Shown: in pieces, positions 7,929 through 20,799 of the stretch
Numbering within the stretch: the first letter of the stretch is position 1
Layout of the letters: every line of letters starts with the position of its first letter
From: Duganella lactea
Lineage (GTDB): Bacteria; Pseudomonadota; Gammaproteobacteria; Burkholderiales; Burkholderiaceae_D
Direction of reading: 5' to 3'
DNA length: 64,000 nucleotides
Assembly (NCBI RefSeq): GCF_009857505.1
Contig: NZ_WWCP01000014.1
Location: forward strand, 62,001-126,000
Made by a program: the position numbers and the translations under genes
The notes under the pieces: generated by a model
The model's database searches: none
Seen by the model: only the letters and a program-made list of their open reading frames with translations
Told to the model about the DNA's origin: nothing

Positions 7929-10199
7929 TTAGGCGGCGTTTTTGCTCGTCTTGGTGTCGCCGGTGCCATAGCCAACGCCATAGCCGCCATAGCCGTCCTT
8001 GCCGTAGTCGCCGCTGCCGTAGGCCGAATACTCGCCGTAGTAGCGTTCGGCTTTTTTGAAGTCGAAGCAGTTCAACACCACGCCGAGGATGTTGCCGTCC
8101 GCGCGCTTAAGGCGCAGCAGGCCGCGGCGCGCCAGCTGGTAAGGCGTATCGACCGCCTTGGCCACGTAGATGACGCCGGTCGCGTATTTCGACAGCACCA
8201 GCGCGTCGCTGACCAGACCGACCGGCGGCGAGTCGATGACGATGACCTCGAACTCTTGGGACAACTTGGCCAGCGTGTCCTGGAAGCGTTGCGACATCAG
8301 CATTTCCAGCGGATTGAGCGGCGACATGCCGGCGGTGATCACCGACAGCGACGTCCCCTCCACTGTGCGCAGGCACTGCTCCAGCGGTGCCGTGCCCGCC
8401 ACCAGGGCCGACAGGCCAGCCGCATTGCCACTGATTTCCAGTCCCTTACCGATAGCCGGACGGCGCATGTCGGCGTCGATCAGCAGCGTGCGCTTGGTCA
8501 GCGCATGCGCCATTGCCAGATTGATCGAGAACGTGGTCTTGCCCTCGCCCGGCACGCTGGAGGTGACCAGCAGCACGCGGCGGTCAAGATCGATGGTGGA
8601 CATCATCACGCTGGTCAGTGCGGTGCGGATCGACTCCGCATACAGCGATTGCGGCTCATCCATGAAGATGTGCGCGGTGGTGGTGCGGTCTGCCGACTTT
8701 TTGGACAGCAACGGCAGCGAAGTCAGCAATGGCTGCTTAAGCTTGGTCTCGACGTCCGCCGTGCTCTTCAGCGTGTTGTCCAGCAGGTCCATCAGCAAGG
8801 ACGCCATGACGCCGCCCAGCAGACCGAGCGCCAGGGCGATCAGGATGATCTGGCCCTTCTTCGGCTTGACCGGGGCACCAGAGGTCTTGGCCTGATCGAC
8901 CACGCGGGCGACCGCATTCTCCAGATCGCCGGCAACACTGGTTTCCTTGGCGCGTTTCACGAACATGTCGTAGATCTGGCGGTTGGACTCCACCTCGCGC
9001 TCCAGCACGTTGAGCTGGAATTCCTTGCGATTGGTGTTCTGGATCGCGCCGCGCGCCTGCCCCAATGCCCCCTCCAGCGTGCGCAGGGTGCCGCGCGCCA
9101 CTTCATACTCGCGGGTCACGCTGGCCACCACGTTGTCGGTCTGGCGCTTGACATTATCGCGGGCGGCCTTGACCTCGCCGTCGGCCTGCACGTATTTAGG
9201 GTGGTCGTGGCCGTAGCGCTGGGCAATCTCGGATAATTTACGCTCGGCTTCGGCCTGCTGACGCAGCGCCTCGCCGACCACGGTGTTGCGTACCACAGCC
9301 GGCAGCGACGCCAGATCGGCGCCCGGCGGCGCCGACTTGATCTGGTTGTAGGCATTCTCCGCCTCGGCCAGACGCAGGCGCGACTCGACCATGCGCTGGG
9401 TCAGCTCTTCCACCTGCTTGCCTTGGCCGCTTTGTGAGGCGCTCTTGACATCCACGATGCCGGCCTGGTCGCGGTACGCCTGCAACTGGCGCTCGGACTC
9501 GTCCAGCTTCTTGCGGATGCCGGCGGTGCGGTCCTGCAGCCAGGCACTGGCTTTCTGGGTCATCTGGAAATGCACGTCCAGATCGGCCTCGATGAACGTC
9601 GCCGCCATGGCATTGGCGACATCGGCGGCCAGTTGCCTGTCGGCGGCATCGAAGCTGACCTTGACCAGCAAGCTCAGGCGTATCGGCTCGACCGTCAGGC
9701 GCTTGTTGAACTTGCTCAGCACGGCGCGCGCCAACGACTCCTCGTTCCAGACCTTGGGCCGCTGGTCGGCGAAACCGATAGCTACCAGCGCATCGTTGAC
9801 CAGACCGCCGTCAGCCTCGCGTGGATCGAATTCGGGATTTTCCCACAACTTCATCCTGGTAATGGTCTTGAGCGCCACGTCGGGCGCCTTCAAGATCTCC
9901 ACCTGTGTCATGTAGTAGTCGCGGTTGTCGCTAAAGCCGCCATAAACGGAATCGATCGACACCACCTTGGATTTATTGGCGTCGATCAGCAGCGTCACGG
10001 TCGAACGATAGATCGGCGTCATGGCGAACACCGCCACGGCGGCCAAGACGGCGACCATAACGCCGAACGCCAGGATCGACCATTTACGCTTGGTAATACT
10101 GCGCCAATACTCGACGAAGTCGAGCGTGATCTCCAGTTCGTGCAAATGCGCCGGCTGCGCCGACGGAGGGACAGGAGTGAGCGAATCAGATGGTTTCAT
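7929..10199 (-). CDS. Wzc-like polysaccharide co-polymerase / BY-kinase
   Basis: This 756-residue inner-membrane protein sets chain length and energises export. Membrane segments lie at about 41-60 and 449-471. The Wzz domain and long periplasmic coiled coil lie between them (coil about 215-420). The cytosolic kinase has Walker A SSVPGEGKTT (547-556), Walker A' LLIDADMRRP (572-581) and Walker B VIVIDSPP (652-659). The tail from 720 to 744 contains eight tyrosines separated mainly by Gly, the expected autophosphorylation cluster. It sits between the wza-like gene and its cognate phosphatase. Confidence 0.95.
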   Translation of the reverse strand: MKPSDSLTPVPPSAQPAHLHELEITLDFVEYWRSITKRKWSILAFGVMVAVLAAVAVFAMTPIYRSTVTLLIDANKSKVVSIDSVYGGFSDNRDYYMTQVEILKAPDVALKTITRMKLWENPEFDPREADGGLVNDALVAIGFADQRPKVWNEESLARAVLSKFNKRLTVEPIRLSLLVKVSFDAADRQLAADVANAMAATFIEADLDVHFQMTQKASAWLQDRTAGIRKKLDESERQLQAYRDQAGIVDVKSASQSGQGKQVEELTQRMVESRLRLAEAENAYNQIKSAPPGADLASLPAVVRNTVVGEALRQQAEAERKLSEIAQRYGHDHPKYVQADGEVKAARDNVKRQTDNVVASVTREYEVARGTLRTLEGALGQARGAIQNTNRKEFQLNVLEREVESNRQIYDMFVKRAKETSVAGDLENAVARVVDQAKTSGAPVKPKKGQIILIALALGLLGGVMASLLMDLLDNTLKSTADVETKLKQPLLTSLPLLSKKSADRTTTAHIFMDEPQSLYAESIRTALTSVMMSTIDLDRRVLLVTSSVPGEGKTTFSINLAMAHALTKRTLLIDADMRRPAIGKGLEISGNAAGLSALVAGTAPLEQCLRTVEGTSLSVITAGMSPLNPLEMLMSQRFQDTLAKLSQEFEVIVIDSPPVGLVSDALVLSKYATGVIYVAKAVDTPYQLARRGLLRLKRADGNILGVVLNCFDFKKAERYYGEYSAYGSGDYGKDGYGGYGVGYGTGDTKTSKNAA

Positions 10200-10259
10200 G
10201 AATAAGTAGAATAAATGCGGATAACTTGGTAAGGCGGGCGGCGATGGCCAGCACGGATA

Positions 10260-10844
10260 TCAGAAGAAGCTTTCTTCAATGGTCACGATGTCGCCCGGAT
10301 TGATCAGGGTATTCATGTTGACCTTCTCCGCTTTGTTGTTCGGGTCGTTTTCGCGGATCACATACATCTTCGACGAGGAGGCCCGCTCGCGGAAGCCGCC
10401 GGCGATCGAGCCCGCCTTGCGCACCGTCAGTCCGGGCTGGTACGGATAACCGCCCGGCTTCTCGACCATGCCGTTGATGTAGAACGGCCGGTATTCCGCC
10501 ACCTGTACCGACACGCGCGGATTGACCAGATAACGTCCGCGCAAACCCTCGGTGATAACGCGCTCAAGATCCCCCACCGTCAAGCCCAGCACCCGCAATT
10601 CGCCCAGCACCGGATAGGACAGGGTGCCGGCATCGGTCAGCTTGATTTTTTCCTTGCTGAGGTCATCTTCACCGAAGACCACGATGTTGAGCACATCGCC
10701 AGCTCCCAAGCGGTAGGACGAGTATGCTGTGCTGGCCGACACCGCCTGGGCCTTCCAGGCGTCGGCGTCAGCTTGAGGGGCTTCCTGTGCTACAGCGGAG
10801 CGGCACAGCGCGCTCAGGACTATCAGTAACAATGTAAACTTCAT
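10260..10844 (-). CDS. Wza-like polysaccharide export protein (SLBB)
   Basis: This is a 194-residue outer-membrane-directed export channel subunit. The ATG at 10844 is chosen because it begins a clean signal peptide (MKFTLLLIVLSALCRSAVAQ); the in-frame ATG at 10907 would bury it. There is no lipobox Cys at the cleavage site (the only Cys is inside the signal), so unlike E. coli Wza it is probably not a lipoprotein. The polysaccharide-export domain begins at YRLGAGDVLNIVVFGEDDLS and an SLBB-type domain follows (FYINGMVEKPGGYPYQPGLTV). It is much shorter than E. coli Wza (379), as is common for the short EpsA-type proteins. Confidence 0.92.
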   Translation of the reverse strand: MKFTLLLIVLSALCRSAVAQEAPQADADAWKAQAVSASTAYSSYRLGAGDVLNIVVFGEDDLSKEKIKLTDAGTLSYPVLGELRVLGLTVGDLERVITEGLRGRYLVNPRVSVQVAEYRPFYINGMVEKPGGYPYQPGLTVRKAGSIAGGFRERASSSKMYVIRENDPNNKAEKVNMNTLINPGDIVTIEESFF

Positions 10845-10935
10845 GGAGAACTCTGAGTACAAAAACAATGATCCAAAACCAATAGCGCCGGGGGGAGTCC
10901 CACCCACCCGGCGTCATTAGAACGCAAGCACGCGC

Positions 10936-12315
10936 TTACAACGTGCCTTCAAGCGACAAAGAGAACACGTTGCGCTTGTATTCCTGAGCCGACACATTCG
11001 ATGTCCGGCGGGTCGACGCCAGCTCGGCGCTCAGGTTCAGCCAGCGGCGCACCGCGTAACTGATCCCTACGCCATAATTCTTGGTATTTTGTTGCAAATT
11101 AATACCATGATAAGCTGAATCGACCTGGCCGAGGTTAACTTTCGTCGTCGTGAACGAGTTCCACTGATGGCTCCAGCGTACGCTCTCGTTGCGGTTCAGG
11201 ATGTAATCGCCGACACCGGTAGAATCAGCCGGTGCGCGCGAAGTATTGAAGTCGAGGGTCGAATAAGTCAACGGCGTCCAGCGCACCGAACCCTCCCAGC
11301 TCACGCCGGAGTAGTCACTACGGGCATTGCTGTCGAAATCCTTCTTCAGCTGACCGATCTTGATCACACCGGTGGTGGCGGCGGTCGCCTCCCACGTGAC
11401 GCCGACCAGCGCGCGGCGATCGGTGTTGGTGTTGGTCGAAGTACTCAGCTGGTAATCGGTCTTGATGTTGCGCAATTCAAACAGCAGCGAGGTCTTCGGC
11501 GCCACGCGGTACAGGAAGCGACCGGCGACATTGATCAGATTCAGGTCGCCGCCGGCGGTGACGGTCAGGTTGTTGTCGTAGCGCTTCTCCTGCACGAACG
11601 ATTCCACCTCGAAACGCCCGATCGCGCCCTGCGCGCCATAGGCAAACAAGGCGGCCGCCGACGAGGCGTGCCATTTGTCCGGCGTGGCCGACAAAGTGCG
11701 GTCGGTCGAGCCGCGCGGGTCGGTGCTAGCTTGGTAGCCGGCAGTCCAGCCCAGGCGCGCCCGGCTAGTGAAAGTATTGTCGCCGGCGATCGCCAGCGTG
11801 TGGTGATCAAAATTATCCGCCGAGCTCTTGTCGAAACGGGTAAAGTTGCCGGTGTAACTAGCGGTATAGCGGTCGCCATCATTTTTCAGTTCGGCCACCA
11901 AATAGGTGTTAAGGCTAGTGAACTGGGTGCCCAACTCATTGTTGGATGAACCCAACAAATTATCGTTATGACCGTGGGACAGCACCACGTCCGGATAAAC
12001 ATACAGGCCACCGAAACGCACCGGCGCACCAAAGGCGGGCGCAGTCATGATACCCGGCAAGCTGGCTCGGCTGTTGCTTTCGTAGCTAGGCGTGAACGCA
12101 ACCTGATTGGGATTGATGGTGGCGCCGAAGATGCTGTCGGTGCTCTGCGCGGTGCTGCTGATCGGGGTGACCGGGGCCGGCGCCGACTCGGACGACTTGC
12201 TTTCCTGCGCGCCAAGTTCACCCGCAGGCGCAGTCTGCGCCCAAGCAACCTGCGTACAGGCCGCAGCCACAGCCAGCGTCATGATGTGACGCACAAACAG
12301 AATTTTATCGTTCAT
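10936..12315 (-). CDS. EpsL-like outer-membrane beta-barrel protein
   Basis: The product is 459 residues. The start at 12315 gives MNDKILFVRHIMTLAVAAACTQVAWAQ, a signal peptide; the longer frame from 12387 adds an implausible N-terminus. After a Ser/Pro-rich linker the chain alternates polar and hydrophobic residues in many beta strands, with repeated Arg/Asp/Thr patterns, and ends in FSLSLEGTL. This resembles the EpsL family of exopolysaccharide operons, thought to be an outer-membrane barrel in export. It is the first gene of the minus-strand export operon. The ribosome-binding site is weak. Confidence 0.8.
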   Translation of the reverse strand: MNDKILFVRHIMTLAVAAACTQVAWAQTAPAGELGAQESKSSESAPAPVTPISSTAQSTDSIFGATINPNQVAFTPSYESNSRASLPGIMTAPAFGAPVRFGGLYVYPDVVLSHGHNDNLLGSSNNELGTQFTSLNTYLVAELKNDGDRYTASYTGNFTRFDKSSADNFDHHTLAIAGDNTFTSRARLGWTAGYQASTDPRGSTDRTLSATPDKWHASSAAALFAYGAQGAIGRFEVESFVQEKRYDNNLTVTAGGDLNLINVAGRFLYRVAPKTSLLFELRNIKTDYQLSTSTNTNTDRRALVGVTWEATAATTGVIKIGQLKKDFDSNARSDYSGVSWEGSVRWTPLTYSTLDFNTSRAPADSTGVGDYILNRNESVRWSHQWNSFTTTKVNLGQVDSAYHGINLQQNTKNYGVGISYAVRRWLNLSAELASTRRTSNVSAQEYKRNVFSLSLEGTL

Positions 12316-12661
12316 AGATAAGTAACAGAAAAGAGTGTGAAAGTTTGGCAACCTGCGCTGCATTGCACGATAAAAGGGGGCTCGCAATCATTTTTTCCAT
12401 TAGGAAATTTTGCGCATGGTTTTTTGTTGCACTGCAGCTATTTTAAGACACGCGCTGAGCAAATAGTAGCACGATGTCATTAAAAAAAGGGAAAGTTACT
12501 TTGGAAAAGCATAATACTATGCTATCTTACACCATATTAAGTCAGTCTACTTTTATGAATGAACTGACGGTGCACGATTGCGCCAGGCAGGGCATGCCCG
12601 GCTTCCGATCCTTTCGCGCTGCACCCGCTGTCCAAAACAACTGACGAACGAGTTCTTGAAG
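12316..12661. other. Divergent control region of the polysaccharide locus
   Basis: These 346 nt are AT-rich and separate the export operon (minus) from the biosynthesis operon (plus). They contain a candidate plus-strand promoter with an internal palindrome (12501-12528). A 6-bp inverted repeat GTCAGT/ACTGAC (12541-12546 and 12563-12568) lies in the presumed leader. I found no convincing minus-strand promoter and no sigma-54 box. Confidence 0.6.
12501..12528 (+). promoter_or_regulatory. Candidate promoter with internal palindrome for the biosynthesis operon
   Basis: TTGGAA (12501-12506) and TATCTT (12523-12528) are separated by 16 nt. The spacer contains the perfect inverted repeat AGCATA-ATAC-TATGCT (12508-12523), placed where a repressor or activator would control RNA polymerase. 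Both boxes are imperfect, so this is a candidate only. Confidence 0.4.
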
Positions 12662-14599
<1,938 letters not shown>

Positions 14600-14678
14600 G
14601 GACACGCGCCATCGTTATTTTCGTAGTCTGTTTCCACCCGCATCAACGCCAGCGCGTTGACCAACCTATCGAGCAAAC

Positions 14679-15955
14679 ATGCAACTTCTGACAAACAACA
14701 CCTCTATCGCGATTATCGGCCTCGGCTACGTTGGCCTACCACTGGCTGTGGAATTCGGCAAGCTGTACCCTACCTTGGGCTTCGATATCAACACCCAACG
14801 CATCGCAGAACTGCGCGACGGTGTCGACCATACGCTGGAAACCGACGCCGACGAGCTGGCCAGCGCGACGCACCTCAGCTTCAGCACCGACGCCGAGGAC
14901 CTGCGCGCGGCCAGCGTCTACATCGTCACCGTGCCGACCCCGATCGACGACCACAAACAGCCGGACCTGACGCCGCTGCAGCGCGCCTCCGAGCTGCTGG
15001 GCAAGGTCATCAAGCAGGGCGACATCGCCGTGTTCGAATCGACCGTCTACCCCGGCGCCACCGAGGAATACTGCGTGCCGATCATCGAACAGGTGTCCGG
15101 CCTGCAGTACAACCGCGACTTCTACATCGGCTACAGCCCGGAGCGCATCAACCCGGGCGACAAGGCGCACCGCCTGACCACCATCACCAAGGTCACCTCC
15201 GGCTCGACGCCGGAAGCGGCCGACTTCGTCGACGCGCTGTACGGCAGTATAATCGAGGCCGGCACGCACAAGGCGGCCTCGATCCGCGTGGCCGAGGCCG
15301 CCAAGGTCATCGAAAACACCCAGCGCGACCTGAACATCGCGCTGATGAACGAACTGACCATCATCTTCAACAAGCTCGGCATCGACACCGAGGACGTGCT
15401 CAAAGCGGCCGGCACCAAATGGAACTTCCTGCCCTTCCGTCCGGGCCTGGTGGGCGGCCACTGCATCGGCGTCGACCCCTACTACCTGACCCATAAGGCC
15501 GAGTCGATCGGCTACCACCCGCAGGTGATCCTGGCCGGCCGCCGCATCAACGACAGCATGGGTGGCTACGTCGCCGGCCAGTTGGTCAAGGAGATGCTCA
15601 AGCGCCGCATTCAGATCGACGGCGCCAACATCCTGGTGCTGGGCCTGACGTTCAAGGAAAACTGCCCGGACCTGCGCAATACCAAGGTGATCAGCATCAT
15701 CGACGAACTGAAGGAGTACAACGTCAAGATCGACGTCTATGACCCGTGGGTCAGCGCCGAGGCCGCCCGCCACGAATATGGTATTCTGCCGATCAACAAA
15801 CCGCAGAACGGCCACTACGACGCGGTCGTGCTGGCGGTGGCGCACAACGAATTCCGCGAGATCGGCGCCGCCGGCCTGCGCGCGCTGGGCAAGCCCGAGC
15901 ATGTGCTGTATGACCTGAAATACGTACTCGATCAAGCCGACTCCGATATTCGCCT

Positions 15956-15959
<4 letters not shown>
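14679..15959 (+). CDS. tviB: UDP-N-acetylglucosamine 6-dehydrogenase (TviB/WbpA type)
   Basis: This 426-residue cytoplasmic enzyme oxidises UDP-GlcNAc to UDP-GlcNAcA in two NAD-dependent steps. The NAD motif [12 protein letters not shown] is at 12-23. The catalytic Cys262 is in [15 protein letters not shown]. The C-terminal UDP-binding domain begins near [15 protein letters not shown]. The close TviC-type gene, whose ATG overlaps this stop, argues for GlcNAc rather than plain glucose as substrate, since TviB-TviC pairs make UDP-GalNAcA. Confidence 0.92.
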
Positions 15960-17002
<1,043 letters not shown>

Positions 17003-17024
17003 ACCACGGACGTAGCTGGCAGTT

Positions 17025-18548
17025 ATGGCGATAAAGCAGAACATTGTTGCGAATTATGCGAGTCAGTTGTATGCGACCTTGGTCAGCATCGTCATGGTTC
17101 CCATCTACATCCGCTATGTCGGGGTCGAAGCCTATGGTTTGATCGGTTTCTTCTCCGTCATCCAAGCATGGTTTTTATTGCTGGACGTGGGGCTGTCGCC
17201 GACGTTCTCGCGCCAAGTGGCGCGCTTTCGGGCTGGCGCGGTCAATATAACCGAGCTACGGCAGCTGTTGCATGCGCTCGAGGGTCTGTTTTTCCTGATC
17301 GCCATCATCGCCTGTGGCACGCTGTATTACTTCTCCGGCAACATTGCGACCTCCTGGCTGAAGATCGAGTCCATCCCGCAGGCGGAGGTCGAGCGCTGCC
17401 TGGCCTATATGATCGTGGTGGTGGCGCTGCGCTGGATGTCAGGCTTGTACATTGGGGCGATAAACGGTTTCGAGAAACAGGTCTGGCTCAGCACGCAAAA
17501 CTTCGCCAGCTCGACGCTGCGCTTCGTCGTGGTGGTCGGGGTATTCGAAATATGGGGGCCGAGCATCAGCCACTTCTTTGCCTATCAGGTGCTGGTGGCG
17601 CTACTGGAACTGACGCTGTTGTCGACCAAACTGTATCGTCTGCTGCCTCGCGCGCAAGCCGACGCGCCGTGGTCGTGGACACCGCTGCGGGGGGCGCTGC
17701 GCTTCTCGGGCATGATCGCGTTGAATGCGCTGGCTTGGGCCTTTGTGACCCAACTCGATAAATTGCTGCTGTCGAAATTATTACCGTTGTCGTCGTATGC
17801 CCATTTCACGATGGCGGTGGTGGTGGCCAGCGGCGTCGGTATCGTTACCGCGCCAATTGGTTCGGCGATTCTGCCGCGCCTGTCGAAATTGGAAGCGGAA
17901 GGTAATCACAGCGGGCTCATCGCTCTGTATCGCAAGGGCACCCAGTTCGCCACCATCATGGCGGCGGCAGCATCGGTCACGCTGGCGGTCTTCGCCCAGC
18001 AAGTGCTGACGGCATGGACCGGGGACACCGTGATTGCCGCCCACGCGGCGCCGATCTTGCAATTTTACGCGGTGGCCAACGGGCTACTGGCGATCGCGGT
18101 GTTCCCCTACTACCTTCAATTCGCCAAGGGAAATTTAAAACTGCATCTGGTGGGCAATCTGGTGTTTGCCGTCGGGTTGGTGCCGCTGATTTTATTCCTC
18201 GTCGACAAATATGGCGCACTTGGCGCGGGGTACGCCTGGATGGCGCGCAATGCCTTGTATTTCGCCGTCTGGATCCCGCTGGTCCACCTGAAATTTGCCC
18301 CGGGCCTGAACAAGCCCTGGCTGCTGTCAGATATCCTGCCTATTTATATCGTGGTAACGCTGGTGGTCGTCGGGACGCGGTATTTGCTGGCGCTGCCCGA
18401 CCAGCGTCTGCTGACCGCGGGCGCGATCGGCTTGGTCGGCGCGCTGGCAGTCGCGGCAGGCGTGGTGGTCACCCCCAGCGCCCGCAGTATACTGACGGAT
18501 AAACTGCGCCTGATGTATCTGCGGCGCTACCAGCCGCCGTTGCGCTAG
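17025..18548 (+). CDS. Wzx-type lipid-linked oligosaccharide flippase
   Basis: This is a 507-residue polytopic inner-membrane protein with about 14 hydrophobic segments, beginning with NYASQLYATLVSIVMVPIYI and the polar loop RYVGVEAYGLIGF typical of the polysaccharide transporter (MOP) superfamily. It would flip undecaprenyl-diphosphate-linked repeat units to the periplasm. It lies 22 nt after tviC and directly before the EpsG-type polymerase gene, the usual Wzx-Wzy pairing. Confidence 0.9.
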   Translation: MAIKQNIVANYASQLYATLVSIVMVPIYIRYVGVEAYGLIGFFSVIQAWFLLLDVGLSPTFSRQVARFRAGAVNITELRQLLHALEGLFFLIAIIACGTLYYFSGNIATSWLKIESIPQAEVERCLAYMIVVVALRWMSGLYIGAINGFEKQVWLSTQNFASSTLRFVVVVGVFEIWGPSISHFFAYQVLVALLELTLLSTKLYRLLPRAQADAPWSWTPLRGALRFSGMIALNALAWAFVTQLDKLLLSKLLPLSSYAHFTMAVVVASGVGIVTAPIGSAILPRLSKLEAEGNHSGLIALYRKGTQFATIMAAAASVTLAVFAQQVLTAWTGDTVIAAHAAPILQFYAVANGLLAIAVFPYYLQFAKGNLKLHLVGNLVFAVGLVPLILFLVDKYGALGAGYAWMARNALYFAVWIPLVHLKFAPGLNKPWLLSDILPIYIVVTLVVVGTRYLLALPDQRLLTAGAIGLVGALAVAAGVVVTPSARSILTDKLRLMYLRRYQPPLR

Positions 18549-18611
18549 TGCAATGGCGCTCTTCCCGCGAAACGGGACTCCAACTCGTTTGTCAATCAAG
18601 GATATAGCAGC

Positions 18612-19583
18612 GTGATGTATAAGTTAAACAACCGGGAGCAGGCAAGCTATCTGTCAACCCTGTTCCTGGCGTTATTTTTCGTCTTATTCCCATGGGAAGA
18701 GGTGTTCAACGTCTCCTTTTTCGATATTCCGTTCTATCTCGTGCGCATCGACGGCCTGCTGCGCGGCGACGAGGCCTATCTGTCCTACACATTCGCGCAA
18801 TGGGTCTCCAGCGAACCGCTCTGGGGCAAAATGCTACTCTTGATCGGCTCCACCTTCGACCAACCGATGACCGGCCTGTTAATTGTCTCGTTTTGCTGCA
18901 TCGCCGTGTTTTCAACGCTGACCTTCAGTCGCTTCAATATTGCCCTGGGCACCTTCTTTCTGCTTAACCCGCTGGTGGTCGACCTGATCATGTCGCAGGT
19001 GCGTAGCGCGCTCAGCGTCTCGATTTTGTTGATCGCCTTCAATACCAAGCGGCGCGTGCTGGTCATCGCGCTGGTCGGGACGGCGGTGCTGATCCATACC
19101 ATCGGCTTCGTGCTGGTGACCACCTATGTGTTTTGCCATTTCGCGGTGCGCCTTGAAAAGAAATTCGGTTACCGCCTGGCCGCGCTGGCCACGCTGGCCT
19201 ACGCGACCTTGATCGCGATGGCGCTGAGCATCGGCCGCGCGGCGATCCTGGAAGGGTCGGGAGACCGGCGTATCGAGTATGGGACCGACACCAACTCGGT
19301 AGCCTATCTAATCTTCTGGTTCGCCCTGGGTATCGCGCTGATGCTGACGAAACGCGACCAGGAGGCGCAAAAAACCTGGAGCGACCATTACGCGATCGTT
19401 GTGTTAACACTGCCTTTTCTGATGATGGCGCTCGGCGCCAACGGCATCCGTTTCGTCGCCCTCGGTTTCCCACTGATCTTGCACGCGCTCGGCAACCGCA
19501 CGGAGCGGATCCGCAACATCCTGCTCGGCGCATTGTTCAGCTATCAGCTGGTTCAATATTACTACTGGTTTAGCTATTCCTAA
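18612..19583 (+). CDS. EpsG-family polysaccharide polymerase (Wzy)
   Basis: This 323-residue protein has about nine to ten hydrophobic helices. The segment LNPLVVDLIMSQVRSALSVS followed by VGTAVLIHTIGFVLV matches the Q-x-R-x-A ... H pattern of EpsG-family polymerases. It would join lipid-linked repeats in the periplasm. A GTG start at 18612 lies 9 nt after AAGGA; an ATG follows at once at 18615, so either may be used. Wzy proteins diverge strongly, so the call rests on topology, the short motifs and the flippase neighbour. Confidence 0.78.
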   Translation: MMYKLNNREQASYLSTLFLALFFVLFPWEEVFNVSFFDIPFYLVRIDGLLRGDEAYLSYTFAQWVSSEPLWGKMLLLIGSTFDQPMTGLLIVSFCCIAVFSTLTFSRFNIALGTFFLLNPLVVDLIMSQVRSALSVSILLIAFNTKRRVLVIALVGTAVLIHTIGFVLVTTYVFCHFAVRLEKKFGYRLAALATLAYATLIAMALSIGRAAILEGSGDRRIEYGTDTNSVAYLIFWFALGIALMLTKRDQEAQKTWSDHYAIVVLTLPFLMMALGANGIRFVALGFPLILHALGNRTERIRNILLGALFSYQLVQYYYWFSYS

Positions 19584-19633
19584 TAACGGACAACCACTGG
19601 GTTCTGATGCCCGGCCCCTGCAGACAACACACC

Positions 19634-20749
19634 ATGAAAATTGTGCTTTTAACCTCGTCGATGGGCGCCGGCGGCGCCGAGCGGGTGGCCGCCACGCTGG
19701 CCAACGCATGGTCAGCGCGTGGCCATCAGGTCACCATCATGCCGACTTTTTCCGGTCGCGGCGACTGCTTCTATCCGCTGGCGGACCAGGTCGAGCTGCG
19801 CTATTTGGCGGACGTGGCGGGCGCCAACGGCGCCGGCAAGAAAAACTGGAAAACCATGCTGGTCCGGCTATTGGCGTTGCGCCGGTTTTTCCGCGCGACC
19901 CGACCCGACGTGATTATTTCCTTCATCACCAATGTCAACGCGGCGGCCGTGATCGCCTCAGCCGGCTTGCGCATTCCGACCATCGTCTGCGAACGCAGTG
20001 ACCCGTTCGCCCAGCCAACGACGCGGATCGGCAAACTGTATGGCGCACTGACCTACCGCTTTGCCAGTTGCCTGATGGTGCAGACCGCTGCGGTCGAGCA
20101 AAAATACCGCCAAGCCAAAACCCGTCTGAAGCGCTTGGCGGTGATTCCGAATCCGATTCCGCCGCAGTTTGAGCTGGCGCCGGCGCGCAGGCGGGAAAGC
20201 ACACGGCGCCACCTGGTCGGTGTCGGCCGCCTCGCGGATGAAAAACAGTTTGGCTTGCTGATCGATATTTTTGCCCGCCTCGCATCCGCCCATCCCGATT
20301 GGCACTTTCACATCGTCGGCAAGGGGCCGCTCGAAGCCCAGCTGCAGCGGCGCATCGACGCCCATGGTCTGGCGCAGCGGATTGAGTTGCGCGGGCCGTC
20401 GTCGGACATCCACGCCACACTACAGCAGGCCGACGGCTTCGTATTGGCGTCGCGCTACGAGGGCTTTCCGAACGCGCTGCTGGAGGCGATGGCCACCGGC
20501 CTGCCCTGCGTGACCTTTGATTGCCCCAGCGGGCCACGCGAAATGACCGAAGCCGGTCAAGTGGCGCTGCTGGTGCCGAGTAATGACACGGCCGGCATGG
20601 AACAAGCCCTGCGCACCCTGATGGGCGACGCGCAATTGCGCGAACGCCTCGGGCCCCAGGCGCGCAGCTCAGTCATGCGCCGCTTCTCGGTGGAGGCTGT
20701 TTTGTCACAATGGGAGGCGCTGTTCAGAGAGGTCGGAGCGCTGCGCTAG
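19634..20749 (+). CDS. GT4 glycosyltransferase (PglH/WbtD-like)
   Basis: This 371-residue GT-B enzyme starts at MKIVLLTSSMGAGGAERVAATLAN, whose acceptor-side GGAER motif is common to GT4. The donor-binding motif EGFPNALLEAMATGLP near 285-300 contains the E-x7-E pattern. The fold and the ICERSDPF segment resemble PglH-type GalNAc transferases, but donor and acceptor cannot be fixed by sequence. I rejected the in-frame ATG at 19607 because the conserved N-terminus begins at 19634. It is part of the plus-strand operon. Confidence 0.85.
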   Translation: MKIVLLTSSMGAGGAERVAATLANAWSARGHQVTIMPTFSGRGDCFYPLADQVELRYLADVAGANGAGKKNWKTMLVRLLALRRFFRATRPDVIISFITNVNAAAVIASAGLRIPTIVCERSDPFAQPTTRIGKLYGALTYRFASCLMVQTAAVEQKYRQAKTRLKRLAVIPNPIPPQFELAPARRRESTRRHLVGVGRLADEKQFGLLIDIFARLASAHPDWHFHIVGKGPLEAQLQRRIDAHGLAQRIELRGPSSDIHATLQQADGFVLASRYEGFPNALLEAMATGLPCVTFDCPSGPREMTEAGQVALLVPSNDTAGMEQALRTLMGDAQLRERLGPQARSSVMRRFSVEAVLSQWEALFREVGALR

Positions 20750-20799
20750 CCCCACCCCACCCACACGTGCCCACCGGATATCATCGAGGACCAGTCACC

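Noticed and set aside
12388..12480. Sigma-54 promoter for the export operon
   Set aside because: A GG...GC pair on the minus strand has 11 nt between instead of the required 10, and the flanking bases do not match the consensus.
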